Origin: Zeimonas arvi
Lineage (GTDB): Bacteria > Pseudomonadota > Gammaproteobacteria > Burkholderiales > Burkholderiaceae_E
DNA: 64,000 bases
Direction of reading: 5' to 3'
Assembly: GCF_008039575.1 (NCBI RefSeq)
Contig: NZ_VDUY01000005.1
Location: forward strand, 124,001 to 188,000
Shown: positions 21,975-30,129 of the stretch, in pieces
Position numbering within the stretch: the stretch's first letter is position 1
How the letters are laid out: each line of letters starts with the position of its first letter
Program-made: the position numbers and the translations under genes
The notes under the pieces: model-generated
What the model was told of the DNA's origin: nothing
The model's database searches: none
Seen by the model: only the letters and a program-made list of their open reading frames with translations

Positions 21975-23417
21975 TCAGAACATCTCGAAGTATTCGCGGT
22001 GCTCCCAGTCGGTGACCTCGGCCTCGAAGCGGACGATCTCGGCGCGCTTGATGCGGGTGTACCAGTCGACCACGGGGCGGCCGAAGGCCTCGACGAGCAC
22101 GCTGTCCTCGTGCAGGGCGCGCAGGGCTTCGTCGAGGCTGCGCGGCAGCAGCGGGGCGCTGGCCTCGTAGGGCGTGTCGGCCGAGGAACCGGGATCCAGG
22201 CTGTGCGCCAGGCCGTCGAGCCCGGCGTGGATCTGCGCGGCCATGAACAGGTAGGGATTGGCGGCCGGCTCGCCGGCGCGATTCTCCAGCCGGGTGCCCG
22301 GATCGCCGGCGCCGCCGATCACCCGGATCATCGCGCCGCGGTTGTCGCGGCCCCAGGTGGCCCGATCGGGCGCCAGCGAATTCGGCCGGAAGCGACGGTA
22401 GCCGTTGATGGTGGGCGTGGCGAACACCGAGCCGCCGCGCGCGTGCGCGAGCAGCCCGGCGAGGAAATGCCGGCCGGTGGCCGACAGGCAGTCGTCGGCG
22501 CCGGTGCCCGGCCCGGCGAAGGCGTTGCCGCCGCGAGCGCGCGAGACCAGCGACTGGTGCAGGTGCCAGCCGGAGGACATCACGTTGGGCAGCCTGGGCC
22601 GGCACATGAAGGTGGCGTGGTAGCCGTGCCGGCGCAGCACCTGCTTGGCCGCGCTGCGAAAGAGGATCATCGCGTCGGCCGGCTCGAGGCCGGTCATGGG
22701 GCCGAACACGAACTCGATCTGGCTGGGACCCAGCTCGATCTCCATGGACCGGAGCGGCAGCCCGAGCTGCAGCAGCGGCCCGCGCAGGAGTTCCACCACC
22801 GGCTCGAGCTGGTCGTAGCGCTGCTCGGCGAGCAGGCGGTAGCCAGTGTTCAGCAGGCTCACCGGCGGGGGCTCGCCGGGCCAGCCGCTGCGCTCGGGGC
22901 CGATCCGCGCATCGTCGATCCGATAGACGTGGAACTCGACCTCGAGCCCCACCTTGTAGTCGTAGCCGGCCTCGGCCAGCCGCGCCAGCGCCTGCCGGAG
23001 GATGCGGCGCGTGTCGAAGGGCACCGGCCGGCCGTCGCAGAAGTGGGCGTCGCATTGGATCCACCCGCTCCTGGGACTCCAGGGCAGCACCCGGAAGGTG
23101 CCCGGATCGGCCACGATCACCACGTCGGACGCGCCCTCGAACTCGGGGCTGCCGAAGCCCGCGCCGGGCGTGAACACCGGCCAGGCGGTGCGATCGGAGC
23201 TGTCCTTGAGCAGGTTGGTGCCCACCAGCCCGATGCCTGCGTCCAGCGCGGCGATGGCCTCGCCCGCCACCAGCGTCTTGCCGCGCAGCAAGCCGTGCTG
23301 GTCGGCGTAGACGAATCGCACCACGTCGAGCCCCTCGGCCCGGATCCGCTCGGCGACGCCGGCCGCCTCGGCCCGCTGCGCCTCGTTGCGCAGCCCGTGC
23401 GTGTCCACGAAGCTCAT
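21975..23417 (-). CDS. glutamine synthetase family ligase, possibly gamma-glutamyl-amide forming
   Basis: A 480-residue protein with the GS N-terminal beta-grasp domain (VVRFVYADQHGLLRGKTL near 33-50) and catalytic domain. GLEVEFHVY and MEIELGPSQIEFVFG supply the metal-binding glutamates, GWHLHQSL the active-site His, and ANPYLFMAAQIHAGLDG the late block. In the family, members outside nitrogen assimilation (PuuA, IpuC, aniline AtdA1/TdnQ) use ATP to glutamylate amines. Its ATG overlaps the Rieske stop (ATGA). That coupling to an oxygenase suggests catabolic amide formation rather than ammonia assimilation; the substrate is inferred, not seen. Confidence 0.85.
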   Translation of the reverse strand: MSFVDTHGLRNEAQRAEAAGVAERIRAEGLDVVRFVYADQHGLLRGKTLVAGEAIAALDAGIGLVGTNLLKDSSDRTAWPVFTPGAGFGSPEFEGASDVVIVADPGTFRVLPWSPRSGWIQCDAHFCDGRPVPFDTRRILRQALARLAEAGYDYKVGLEVEFHVYRIDDARIGPERSGWPGEPPPVSLLNTGYRLLAEQRYDQLEPVVELLRGPLLQLGLPLRSMEIELGPSQIEFVFGPMTGLEPADAMILFRSAAKQVLRRHGYHATFMCRPRLPNVMSSGWHLHQSLVSRARGGNAFAGPGTGADDCLSATGRHFLAGLLAHARGGSVFATPTINGYRRFRPNSLAPDRATWGRDNRGAMIRVIGGAGDPGTRLENRAGEPAANPYLFMAAQIHAGLDGLAHSLDPGSSADTPYEASAPLLPRSLDEALRALHEDSVLVEAFGRPVVDWYTRIKRAEIVRFEAEVTDWEHREYFEMF

Positions 23418-24751
23418 CGACCTGCGCCCCAGCTCGCGCGCGCGCGTCGGCGCGCGTCGATGCCGCGGCCGAATTCGCACAGCGCCTCGACGCTGCCGCC
23501 CGGGCCGATCGCGTCCATGGTGACCGGGCCGCGCACCGCGGCGGCCTGCGCGGCGTCCATCGACATCGGCGGCGAACCGCCCTTCTCGACCGTGTCGATC
23601 GCCTGCAGCAGCAGCCGGCGATACGCCATGATCGCCTTGTCGGTGGTGCCCAGGTGCTCGCGCGTGCGGTCCTGGATCGGGCCCTGCGACTCGCAGGCCC
23701 ACTGGTCGTGAACGTTGATGTCGGCGCCCATGCCGGTGTAGGTCTGCTCGAGCTGCTCGCGCGGATCGAAGCCGTACTGGTTGCCGCGGCCGACTCGCGG
23801 GCGGTACTCGGGCAGCTCGTGCATCTTCAGCCGCTGCTCGCGCATCAGCGCCTTGTCGATCGGCGCGCCGAAGCTCGTGAAGAACGCATACCAGTAGTTG
23901 TTGAAGTCGTCGACCGGCACGTGGAACTGGGTGATGGTCATCTCGTCGGACAGCGGGATCGCGAAGGCCTGCGGGAAGACCTGGTTGGTGATCCGCACGT
24001 GGGTCGAGTTCTCGCTGATCCGGCGCAAGGCGGTGAGCTGCAGCCCGTGCGGCGCCGGCTCCACGTAGATCTCGGGCCGGAAGTGCTCGCGCATCACCTT
24101 GGTCATGGGCAGGTCGGAGTCGCTGGAGGCGCTGCGGAACTGCCGGCCGTAGCTCTGTTCGCCCGGCTGCTCGTCCTCGAAGAAGCGGTGCAGGAAGGAG
24201 GCGTGCGCGGGGTCGATGCCCACCTCGACCGACTGCAGCCAGTTGCACTCCCACAGACCCTTGAAGGCGAACGCGTGGGTGTCCGGCGCCACGAAGCAGT
24301 CGAGATCCGGGAAGGCGGCCGGCTCGCCGTCGCCCAGCCAGGCCCAGATCGCGCCGGCGCGAACCTGCACCGGCCACGCGCGCTGACGGACCCGGTCGCA
24401 CAGGCGGCTGCCCTCGGGCTCGGCCGGCGTTTCCAGGCAGCGGCCCTCGACGTCGAACAGCCAACCGTGGAAGGGACAGCGCAGGCCGCCGTCCTCGCGT
24501 CGACCGTAGGCCAGGTCGGCGCCGCGATGCGGGCAGTCGCGATCGAGCAGGCCCCAGCGGCCCTGCTCGTCGCGAAACAGCACGAAGTCCTGGCCGAGCA
24601 CGCGCACCGCCTTGACCGGCCGCGGGCCGACCCGCGCCTCGTCGAACTCGTCGAGCAGGGCAACCGGCTGCCAGTAGCGCCGCAGCAGGCGGCCGGCCGG
24701 ATCGCCGGGCCCGACGCAGGCGATCCGGTCGTTCTGTTCGCGCGACATCAT
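23414..24751 (-). CDS. Rieske non-heme iron oxygenase, alpha subunit (phthalate-dioxygenase-like)
   Basis: A 445-residue ring-hydroxylating or demethylating oxygenase. The Rieske centre is Cys73-x-His75 (DCPHRG) and Cys92-x2-His95 (CPFHGW). The catalytic mononuclear iron site is GIDPAHASFLHR, with the H-x4-H pair. No beta-subunit gene accompanies it, which fits the alpha-only class that includes phthalate 4,5-dioxygenase. The start is the first of two tandem ATGs, 7 bases after a GGGGGAG site. It is the first gene of the group oxygenase, GS-like ligase, ferredoxin and TRAP receptor, and is divergent from the TRAP permease genes. The likely substrate is aromatic or N-methylated; I cannot decide. 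Confidence 0.92.
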   Translation of the reverse strand: MMSREQNDRIACVGPGDPAGRLLRRYWQPVALLDEFDEARVGPRPVKAVRVLGQDFVLFRDEQGRWGLLDRDCPHRGADLAYGRREDGGLRCPFHGWLFDVEGRCLETPAEPEGSRLCDRVRQRAWPVQVRAGAIWAWLGDGEPAAFPDLDCFVAPDTHAFAFKGLWECNWLQSVEVGIDPAHASFLHRFFEDEQPGEQSYGRQFRSASSDSDLPMTKVMREHFRPEIYVEPAPHGLQLTALRRISENSTHVRITNQVFPQAFAIPLSDEMTITQFHVPVDDFNNYWYAFFTSFGAPIDKALMREQRLKMHELPEYRPRVGRGNQYGFDPREQLEQTYTGMGADINVHDQWACESQGPIQDRTREHLGTTDKAIMAYRRLLLQAIDTVEKGGSPPMSMDAAQAAAVRGPVTMDAIGPGGSVEALCEFGRGIDARRRARASWGAGR

Positions 24752-24865
24752 GGCGCTGCTCCCCCCTCTCGAGTGTGCGGCGACTCTAGCATGGCCGGAA
24801 CGGGGCGCGCCCTCGTGTAGACTCGGCGGCCCCGGAGGGAGCCAAGGCTTTTCGAGCGGCTGCCA

Positions 24866-24882
24866 CGGCAGGCATACTGCCG
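24866..24882. promoter_or_regulatory. inverted repeat in the divergent Rieske/TRAP control region
   Basis: CGGCAG and CTGCCG flank 5 bases (GCATA) in the roughly 208-base region between the two divergent transcripts. It is placed to act as an operator for the TRAP permease side. No regulator gene is adjacent. The match is short, and chance is possible in GC-rich DNA. Confidence 0.25.
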
Positions 24883-24912
24883 GGCGACAAGAAGATGCGA
24901 GACGGAGACGAC

Positions 24913-24960
24913 ATGCCCTTGATCGAACGAGGCGACGCGGCCCGGAGGCGACGGCCGTGA
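24913..24960 (+). CDS. possible 15-residue leader frame before the TRAP small permease
   Basis: ATG at 24913, preceded by GACGGAGACGAC, opens MPLIERGDAARRRRP. Its TGA overlaps the ATG of the small permease (TGATG). It ends in four arginines and a proline, which could slow translation. I infer possible coupling to the transporter gene, but a frame this short can arise by chance. Confidence 0.22.
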   Translation: MPLIERGDAARRRRP

Positions 24961-25466
24961 TGCGCGCCTTCGACCTGCTGGCGCGCCTGTGCGCGCTGTT
25001 CGCCGGCCTGGTCATGATGGCGGTGGCGCTGGCCACCTGCGGCAGCATCGTGTCGCGCCAGTTCTTCGGCGCGGCGCTGCTCGGCGACTTCGAGCTGGTC
25101 CAGGTGGGCATGGCCTTCGCGGTCGCCGCCTTCATGCCGCTGTGCCAGATCCGGCGCGGCAACATCATCGTCGACTTCTTCACCACCCGCGCCAGCGCGC
25201 GCACCCGGAACCTGCTCGATCGCGCCGGCTGCCTGCTGCTGGCGATCATGTGCGGCCTGCTGGCCTGGCGAACGCTGCTTGGCGGCCTGAGCGCGAAGGA
25301 ATACGAATCCGTGACCATGCTGCTGCAGTTTCCCGAATGGATCGCCTTCGTGGCCATGGTGCCGCCGCTGGCGCTCACCGCGCTGATCGGGCTCGCGCAG
25401 GCATTCGGAGCCATGCCCGCCGCCGAGGACCTGGCCGACGCGCAGCACGCGCCCGCGAGCCGCTGA
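24960..25466 (+). CDS. TRAP transporter small permease (DctQ family)
   Basis: A 168-residue protein with four hydrophobic spans. ALATCGSIVSRQFFGAAL and LGDFELVQVGMAFAVAAFMPL form the DctQ signature, and RRGNIIVDFFT matches the charged loop after the second span. It is 27 bases before the large permease gene. It probably works with the receptor encoded at 20513-21556, which lacks its own permease. An in-frame upstream extension lacks membrane-protein character, so ATG 24960 is preferred. Confidence 0.92.
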   Translation: MRAFDLLARLCALFAGLVMMAVALATCGSIVSRQFFGAALLGDFELVQVGMAFAVAAFMPLCQIRRGNIIVDFFTTRASARTRNLLDRAGCLLLAIMCGLLAWRTLLGGLSAKEYESVTMLLQFPEWIAFVAMVPPLALTALIGLAQAFGAMPAAEDLADAQHAPASR

Positions 25467-25493
25467 CCCGCGCGCCGACCGACGGAAGCGACG

Positions 25494-26816
25494 ATGGACC
25501 CGATCGCCCTCGCCCTGCTGATCTTCGGGATCATGATCGCGCTGATGGTGGTGCGGATCCCGATCGCGGTCGCGATGTTCGTCGCCGGCACCACCGGCTA
25601 CCTGATGCAGGCCGGCTGGCTGCCCTACGCGAACTTCCTGAAGACCCAGACCTACTCGCGCTTCTCGAACTACGACCTGTCGGTCATCCCGCTGTTCCTG
25701 CTGATGGGCCAGTTCGCGACCCACGGCGGGCTGTCGCGCGCGCTGTTCTCGTTCACCAACAGCCTGATGTCGCGGGTGCGCGGCGGCATGGCGATGGCCG
25801 CGGTGATCGCCTGCGCCGCCTTCGGCGCGGTCTGCGGATCGTCGGTGGCCACCGCGGCCACGGTCGGCACCGTGGCCCTGCCCGAGATGACGCGTCACGG
25901 CTATTCGGGCCGCCTGACCACCGCCACGCTGGCGGCCGGGGGCACGCTGGGCATCATGATCCCGCCCTCGGTGATACTGGTGATCTACGCGATCCTGACC
26001 GAGCAGAACATCGCCAAGCTCTTCGCGGCGGCGATGATCCCGGGGCTGATCGCGATGGCCGGCTACCTGGTGGCCATCGCGGTCTACGTGCGGGTGGTGC
26101 CGGGGCACGCACCCGAGCGCGACCAGGTCGAGAAGGCCGACATGCGCGACGCGGTGGCGGGGCTGCTGCCGATCGCGATCATCTTCGTGCTGGTGTTCGG
26201 CGGCATCTACGGCGGCGTGTTCACGCCGACCGAGGGCGCGGCGGTCGGCGCGGTGTCCACGCTGGCGCTGGCGCTGGCGCGAGGCGAACTGACCCGGGCC
26301 AAGCTCGCCACCAGCTTCTACCAGGCCGCCGAGAGCTCGGCGATGATCTTCCTGATCTTCATCGGCGCCGACCTGATGAACTCGGCGCTGGCGCTGACCC
26401 AGGTGCCGGCGCAGCTCGCCGCCGCGGTCGGGTCGTCCGGCCTGCCGCCGCTGGCGATCGTCGGCGCGATCCTGGTGTTCTACATCGTCCTCGGCTGCGT
26501 GATGGACGAGCTGTCGATGATCCTGCTCACCGTGCCGATCTTCTTCCCGATGGTGATGGGGCTCGAGCTCTGGGGCCTCGACCCCACGAGCAAGGCGATC
26601 TGGTTCGGCATCCTGGTCCTGATGGTCGTGGGCATCGGCCTGATCGCGCCGCCGGTGGGGCTCAACGTGTACATCGTGAACGGCCTGGCCCGCGGCGTGC
26701 CGATCGCCGAAAGCTATCGCGGAGTGGTTCCCTTCCTGATCAGCGACCTGCTGCGAACGCTGCTGCTGCTGTTCGTGCCATCCTTGTCGCTGTTCCTGGT
26801 CGGATTCATGGATTGA
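25494..26816 (+). CDS. TRAP transporter large permease (DctM family)
   Basis: A 440-residue channel subunit with 12 or so spans. Typical segments are PLFLLMGQFATHGGLSRALF near 65-84, GSSVATAATVGTVALPEM, GTLGIMIPPSVILVIYAI, and the late LIAPPVGLNVYIVNGL. At 440 residues it is slightly longer than the other DctM in this window (425). It is followed by the rhodanese after one base, so all three genes are one transcript. It should form a TRAP system with the DctQ before it and the minus-strand DctP. Confidence 0.95.
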   Translation: MDPIALALLIFGIMIALMVVRIPIAVAMFVAGTTGYLMQAGWLPYANFLKTQTYSRFSNYDLSVIPLFLLMGQFATHGGLSRALFSFTNSLMSRVRGGMAMAAVIACAAFGAVCGSSVATAATVGTVALPEMTRHGYSGRLTTATLAAGGTLGIMIPPSVILVIYAILTEQNIAKLFAAAMIPGLIAMAGYLVAIAVYVRVVPGHAPERDQVEKADMRDAVAGLLPIAIIFVLVFGGIYGGVFTPTEGAAVGAVSTLALALARGELTRAKLATSFYQAAESSAMIFLIFIGADLMNSALALTQVPAQLAAAVGSSGLPPLAIVGAILVFYIVLGCVMDELSMILLTVPIFFPMVMGLELWGLDPTSKAIWFGILVLMVVGIGLIAPPVGLNVYIVNGLARGVPIAESYRGVVPFLISDLLRTLLLLFVPSLSLFLVGFMD

Positions 26817-26817
26817 G

Positions 26818-27210
26818 ATGAAGCACCTGCTGCCCCGAGACGCGCACGAGTTCGTGCAGAAAAACCCCGATGCGCTGTTCGTCGACTGCCGCAGCGACGC
26901 CGAGTACTTCTTCGTCGGCCATGCGCTCGGCGCGATGCACGTGGCCTGGTACGACGCGCCCGACTGGGACCTGAACCCGGAGTTCGTCACCGAGGTCAAG
27001 AAGCTGGCCGGCCACTCGCTGGACCGCCCGATCGTCCTGATCTGCCGAAGCGGCAAGCGCTCGGTCGAGGCCGCCCAGGTGCTCGAGCAGGCCGGGTTCA
27101 CCGACGTGAGCAACGTGCTGCACGGCTTCGAGGGCGATCTGAACGCCGAGCGCCAGCGCGGCAAGCTGAACGGCTGGCGCCACGACGGGCTGCCCTGGGA
27201 GCAGTTCTAG
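26818..27210 (+). CDS. rhodanese-domain sulfurtransferase
   Basis: A 130-residue single rhodanese domain. The active loop CRSGKR begins at Cys76, the residue that would carry a persulfide, and DCRSDAEYFFVGHALGAMHV near 23-42 is the CH2A-like region. The start ATG is one base after the TRAP permease stop. Its role beside a transporter is unclear; it could support Fe-S cluster or sulfur handling for the divergent Rieske and ferredoxin genes, but that is a guess. It ends 4 bases from the convergent DUF3567 gene. Confidence 0.88.
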   Translation: MKHLLPRDAHEFVQKNPDALFVDCRSDAEYFFVGHALGAMHVAWYDAPDWDLNPEFVTEVKKLAGHSLDRPIVLICRSGKRSVEAAQVLEQAGFTDVSNVLHGFEGDLNAERQRGKLNGWRHDGLPWEQF

Positions 27211-27214
27211 AGGT

Positions 27215-27460
27215 TCAGTGCAGGACCACCGGGGTCTGCATCAGGCCCTGGAAGCCGCTCAGGAACTCGTCGACGTCGTCGGTGGACGGCTCCGCCGCGA
27301 TGAGCTTCTGCACACCCTCCCGGAAGCGGATCGCGAGGTCGCCGCCCAGGTAGATCTCGCGCTTTCCGAGCTTGTCCATGATCTCGTAGCCGCCGATCTC
27401 GCCGGCGGCGTCGCGAAACTCGACGACGCAGTAGCTGGTGCTGTTGTAGATCAGGTTCAT
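27215..27460 (-). CDS. DUF3567 family protein
   Basis: An 81-residue soluble protein. YNSTSYCVVEF at the N-terminus and the ending FLSGFQGLMQTPVVLH match my recollection of DUF3567, which is common in Burkholderiales and has no known function. It lies 82 bases downstream of the CobW-like gene on the same strand and ends 4 bases from the rhodanese. Confidence 0.8.
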   Translation of the reverse strand: MNLIYNSTSYCVVEFRDAAGEIGGYEIMDKLGKREIYLGGDLAIRFREGVQKLIAAEPSTDDVDEFLSGFQGLMQTPVVLH

Positions 27461-27542
27461 GTCGGTACCTCCCGGCTCGAATCCCAGATGGCGGCTGTCC
27501 GGAGGATTTCAAGCATGGACTGTGCCGGAACAGGCGCGGGCT

Positions 27543-28664
27543 TCAGGCGGACGGCCCCGGGCGGATCGCACCGAGCAGGCCTGCCTCGAGCGCGTCGGCC
27601 AGGCGCTCGAAGCTTCCGGCGCCGGCGGCCAGGCGCAGTTCCAGCCGGTTGTCGCGCCGCCAGCCGGTCGGCGACCAGGCATCGCGGCTGGCGTCCCGAC
27701 GCCACAGGTACCAGTCTCTCGCGGTCCGGAAGGCGCCTTCGGCCTGCACCAGGCCGGGCAGGGCCTGCCACGGGGCCAGCAGACCCTCCAGGCCGGCCCG
27801 GTCGAAGACGGCGGCCGCCGGCCAGCGCCAGGCGATCCAGCCCGGCCCGCCCCGCTTCGGCATTGCCGCGCGCCTCAGGCCGTTGTTCGGTAGCCGAGCA
27901 AGCGAACACTCACTTTCGTCGTCACCCGAGGCAAGGAGCGGCGGCCAGTCCTCCGGCGAGTCCGGCGCCGCCTCGCCGGATGCGGACGCTGCTTCGCGGG
28001 CATGCGCCAGCTCGATCCGTCTTCGGAAGGGCGACCGCGTTCGCAGGACCGCAGCGAGCGCCCCGCAGCCCTGCGGATCGGACAGCTCGCCGCAACCGGT
28101 GAGCACCACCCGGTCTGCCGCGACGATCTGCCCGGCCAGCAGGCGGCCGCGGAGGCCGCCGGGGCCGGAGTCGACCCGAACATCGGGATCGGCCTGGGCG
28201 TCCGGACCGGCGTCGTCCAGCCAGGCCCGCGCAGTTTCTGCGTCGACCACCGCCACCACCTCGTCGAGCCGCAGGTGCCGGCCAGCCACGCCGGCGCGCA
28301 ACAGGTCCACGAAGCGGGGCGGATCCCCGGCGCCGTCGAGCTCGATCAGCAGCCGGTTCCATGGACCGCGGCGCAACAGGCGCACCAGGGCGGTCTCGAA
28401 AGCGAGCTTTCCGGCGCAGCAGGCGCAGCCGCCGACCGTCTCGACGGCGCCGGGCGGGGCGCCGAGGTCGGCAGCGGCGCCGGCCCCGGGACCGGCATCG
28501 CCCCGGCCGCCCGGCAGCCGCGCCCGGAAGCCGCCGGCATCGGCGCGGTTGAGCAGCAGCCCCCACCGCTCCCCGGCCGGCATCGCCGCCAGCCACTGGC
28601 GCAGCAGCGCGGTCTTGCCCGAGCCGGGAAGACCGGTGACCAGGGTCGCCGGGACGGTGTCCAC
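27543..28664 (-). CDS. CobW/COG0523-family GTPase, likely metal chaperone
   Basis: A 373-residue G3E GTPase. The P-loop is GLPGSGKT at 11-18, and the metal-binding Cys80-x-Cys82-Cys83 (GGCACC) follows as in zinc or cobalt chaperones of this family. LLIELDGAGDPPRFVDLL has the family's post-switch E-x-D/G block. The guanine-specificity motif NKxD is not recognisable: the matching place reads VLTGCGELSD. The C-terminal CobW_C domain (GPGWIAWRWPA) is present. The start is GTG, 4 bases after the trkH stop, so it rides at the end of the trk transcript. The metal partner is unknown. Confidence 0.8.
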   Translation of the reverse strand: MDTVPATLVTGLPGSGKTALLRQWLAAMPAGERWGLLLNRADAGGFRARLPGGRGDAGPGAGAAADLGAPPGAVETVGGCACCAGKLAFETALVRLLRRGPWNRLLIELDGAGDPPRFVDLLRAGVAGRHLRLDEVVAVVDAETARAWLDDAGPDAQADPDVRVDSGPGGLRGRLLAGQIVAADRVVLTGCGELSDPQGCGALAAVLRTRSPFRRRIELAHAREAASASGEAAPDSPEDWPPLLASGDDESECSLARLPNNGLRRAAMPKRGGPGWIAWRWPAAAVFDRAGLEGLLAPWQALPGLVQAEGAFRTARDWYLWRRDASRDAWSPTGWRRDNRLELRLAAGAGSFERLADALEAGLLGAIRPGPSA

Positions 28665-28668
28665 CGGT

Positions 28669-30129
28669 TCAGCGCCGCCAGAAGGCGCCGGTCAGCACGA
28701 CGAAGAAGGTGAGCAGCTCGAGCCGGCCCGCGAGCATGGCCAGCGTCAGCACCCAGGCCTGGAAGCTGCCCAGCGCGGCGTAGTTGCCGGTGGGGCCGAA
28801 CTCGCCGAGCGCGGGACCCAGGTTGTTGACCATGGCGACCGCAGCCGAGAACGCGGTCACGAAGTCCAGCCCGGAGGCAAGCAGCAGGAAGGCCACGACG
28901 ATCTGGGTCGCGCCCCACAGCAGCATGAAGCCGAGCACCGAGAAGATGACGCGGTTCTCGATGATCTGGCCGTTGATCGTGAGCGGCGAGATCGCGCGCG
29001 GGTGGACCATGCGAGCGAGCTCGCGCGAGGTCTGCCGCACCAGGATCAGCGTGCGGATCATCTTGATGCCGCCGCCGGTGGACCCGGCCGACGAGCCGAT
29101 GCAGGCCAGGAAGAGCATCCACATCGGCGCGAACACCGGCCAGGCGGCGTAGTCCTGCCCCATGTAGCCGGTGGAAGTGCCGAGCGAAAGCGTGTTGAAC
29201 AAGGCGTGGCGCATCGCATCGGCGAGCGTGTCGTAGACGCCGTTCCAGTACAGGTACAGCCCGATCATCGCGCCGCTGCCCAGCAGCAGCACGAACACCG
29301 CCCGGGCCTCGGGGTCGCGCAGGTAAGGCCCCACCGAGCGGGCCCGCACCGCGCGGAAGTGCGTGGCGAAGTTCAGGACGGCCAGCAGCATGAAGACCCC
29401 CAGGATGGCCTCCACGGTCGGCGAGTCGAAGCTGCCGATGCTGGCGTCGCGATTCGAGAAGCCGCCGAGCGCCATCGCCGAGAAGGCGTGGCAGACCGCG
29501 TCGAACCAGGACTCGCCCGCGATGTAGCGCAGGCTCGCCGCGCAGGCGAGCGTGAGCGCGATGTAGATCAGCCACAGGGCCTTGGCGGTCTGCGTGATCC
29601 TCGGCGTGAGCTTGTTCTCCTTCATCGGGCCGGCCATCTCGGCCTTGAAGAGCTGCATGCCGCCCACGCCCAGCATCGGCAGGATGGCCACCGCCATCAC
29701 GATGATCCCCATCCCGCCGTACCACTGCATCGCGTGGCGCCAGATGTTGACCGACTGGGGCAGGTACTCGAGCCCGGTCAGCACGGTGGCGCCGGTGGTC
29801 GTGAGCCCCGCCACTGCTTCGAAGAAGGCATGCGTGACGCTCAGCCCGGGGATCTCGAGCTCGAGGGGCACCGCCGCCGCGAGCGACATGACCAGCCAGC
29901 CCAGGACCACGAGCAGGGGGCCGTCGCGCGGCTCGAGTTCGCGCCGGTAGCGCCGGGTGAGCGCCCACAGCAGCGAGCCGACGCCCAGGCAGCCTGCGGC
30001 GGAAATGAAGAAGCTCGCGTGCGCGCCGTCGTCGACAGCCAGCGACCACCCCAGCGGCAGCAGGAAGGTGGCCGAGAACACCATCAGCAGCCCGCCGAGC
30101 ACGTGGGCGATGACGAGGAGACGGTTCAA
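28669..30129 (-). CDS. trkH: Trk potassium uptake protein, channel subunit
   Basis: A 486-residue inner-membrane K+ channel, the same size as E. coli TrkH. Ten or so spans and the four half-pore loops are expected; visible pore-like segments include VAGLTTTGATVLTGLEYLP near 107-125, SLGTSTGYMGQDY and GSSAGSTGGGIKMIRT. The start is TTG at 30129, chosen because it gives the family N-terminus and overlaps the amidase stop (TTGA). TrkA (31498-32925) is the cytoplasmic gating partner and in other Burkholderiales sits directly next to trkH; here an amidase lies between them. Confidence 0.94.
   Translation of the reverse strand: MNRLLVIAHVLGGLLMVFSATFLLPLGWSLAVDDGAHASFFISAAGCLGVGSLLWALTRRYRRELEPRDGPLLVVLGWLVMSLAAAVPLELEIPGLSVTHAFFEAVAGLTTTGATVLTGLEYLPQSVNIWRHAMQWYGGMGIIVMAVAILPMLGVGGMQLFKAEMAGPMKENKLTPRITQTAKALWLIYIALTLACAASLRYIAGESWFDAVCHAFSAMALGGFSNRDASIGSFDSPTVEAILGVFMLLAVLNFATHFRAVRARSVGPYLRDPEARAVFVLLLGSGAMIGLYLYWNGVYDTLADAMRHALFNTLSLGTSTGYMGQDYAAWPVFAPMWMLFLACIGSSAGSTGGGIKMIRTLILVRQTSRELARMVHPRAISPLTINGQIIENRVIFSVLGFMLLWGATQIVVAFLLLASGLDFVTAFSAAVAMVNNLGPALGEFGPTGNYAALGSFQAWVLTLAMLAGRLELLTFFVVLTGAFWRR

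Noticed and set aside
21975-23417. The GS-like gene considered as ordinary glnA
   Set aside because: It sits in an oxygenase operon and lacks the usual nitrogen-regulatory neighbours. Ordinary glnA would be expected near ntrB-ntrC.
24786-27164. 792-codon minus-strand frame opposite the TRAP permeases
   Set aside because: The translation is histidine- and arginine-rich with no fold. The plus-strand genes show clear TRAP motifs and membrane spans.
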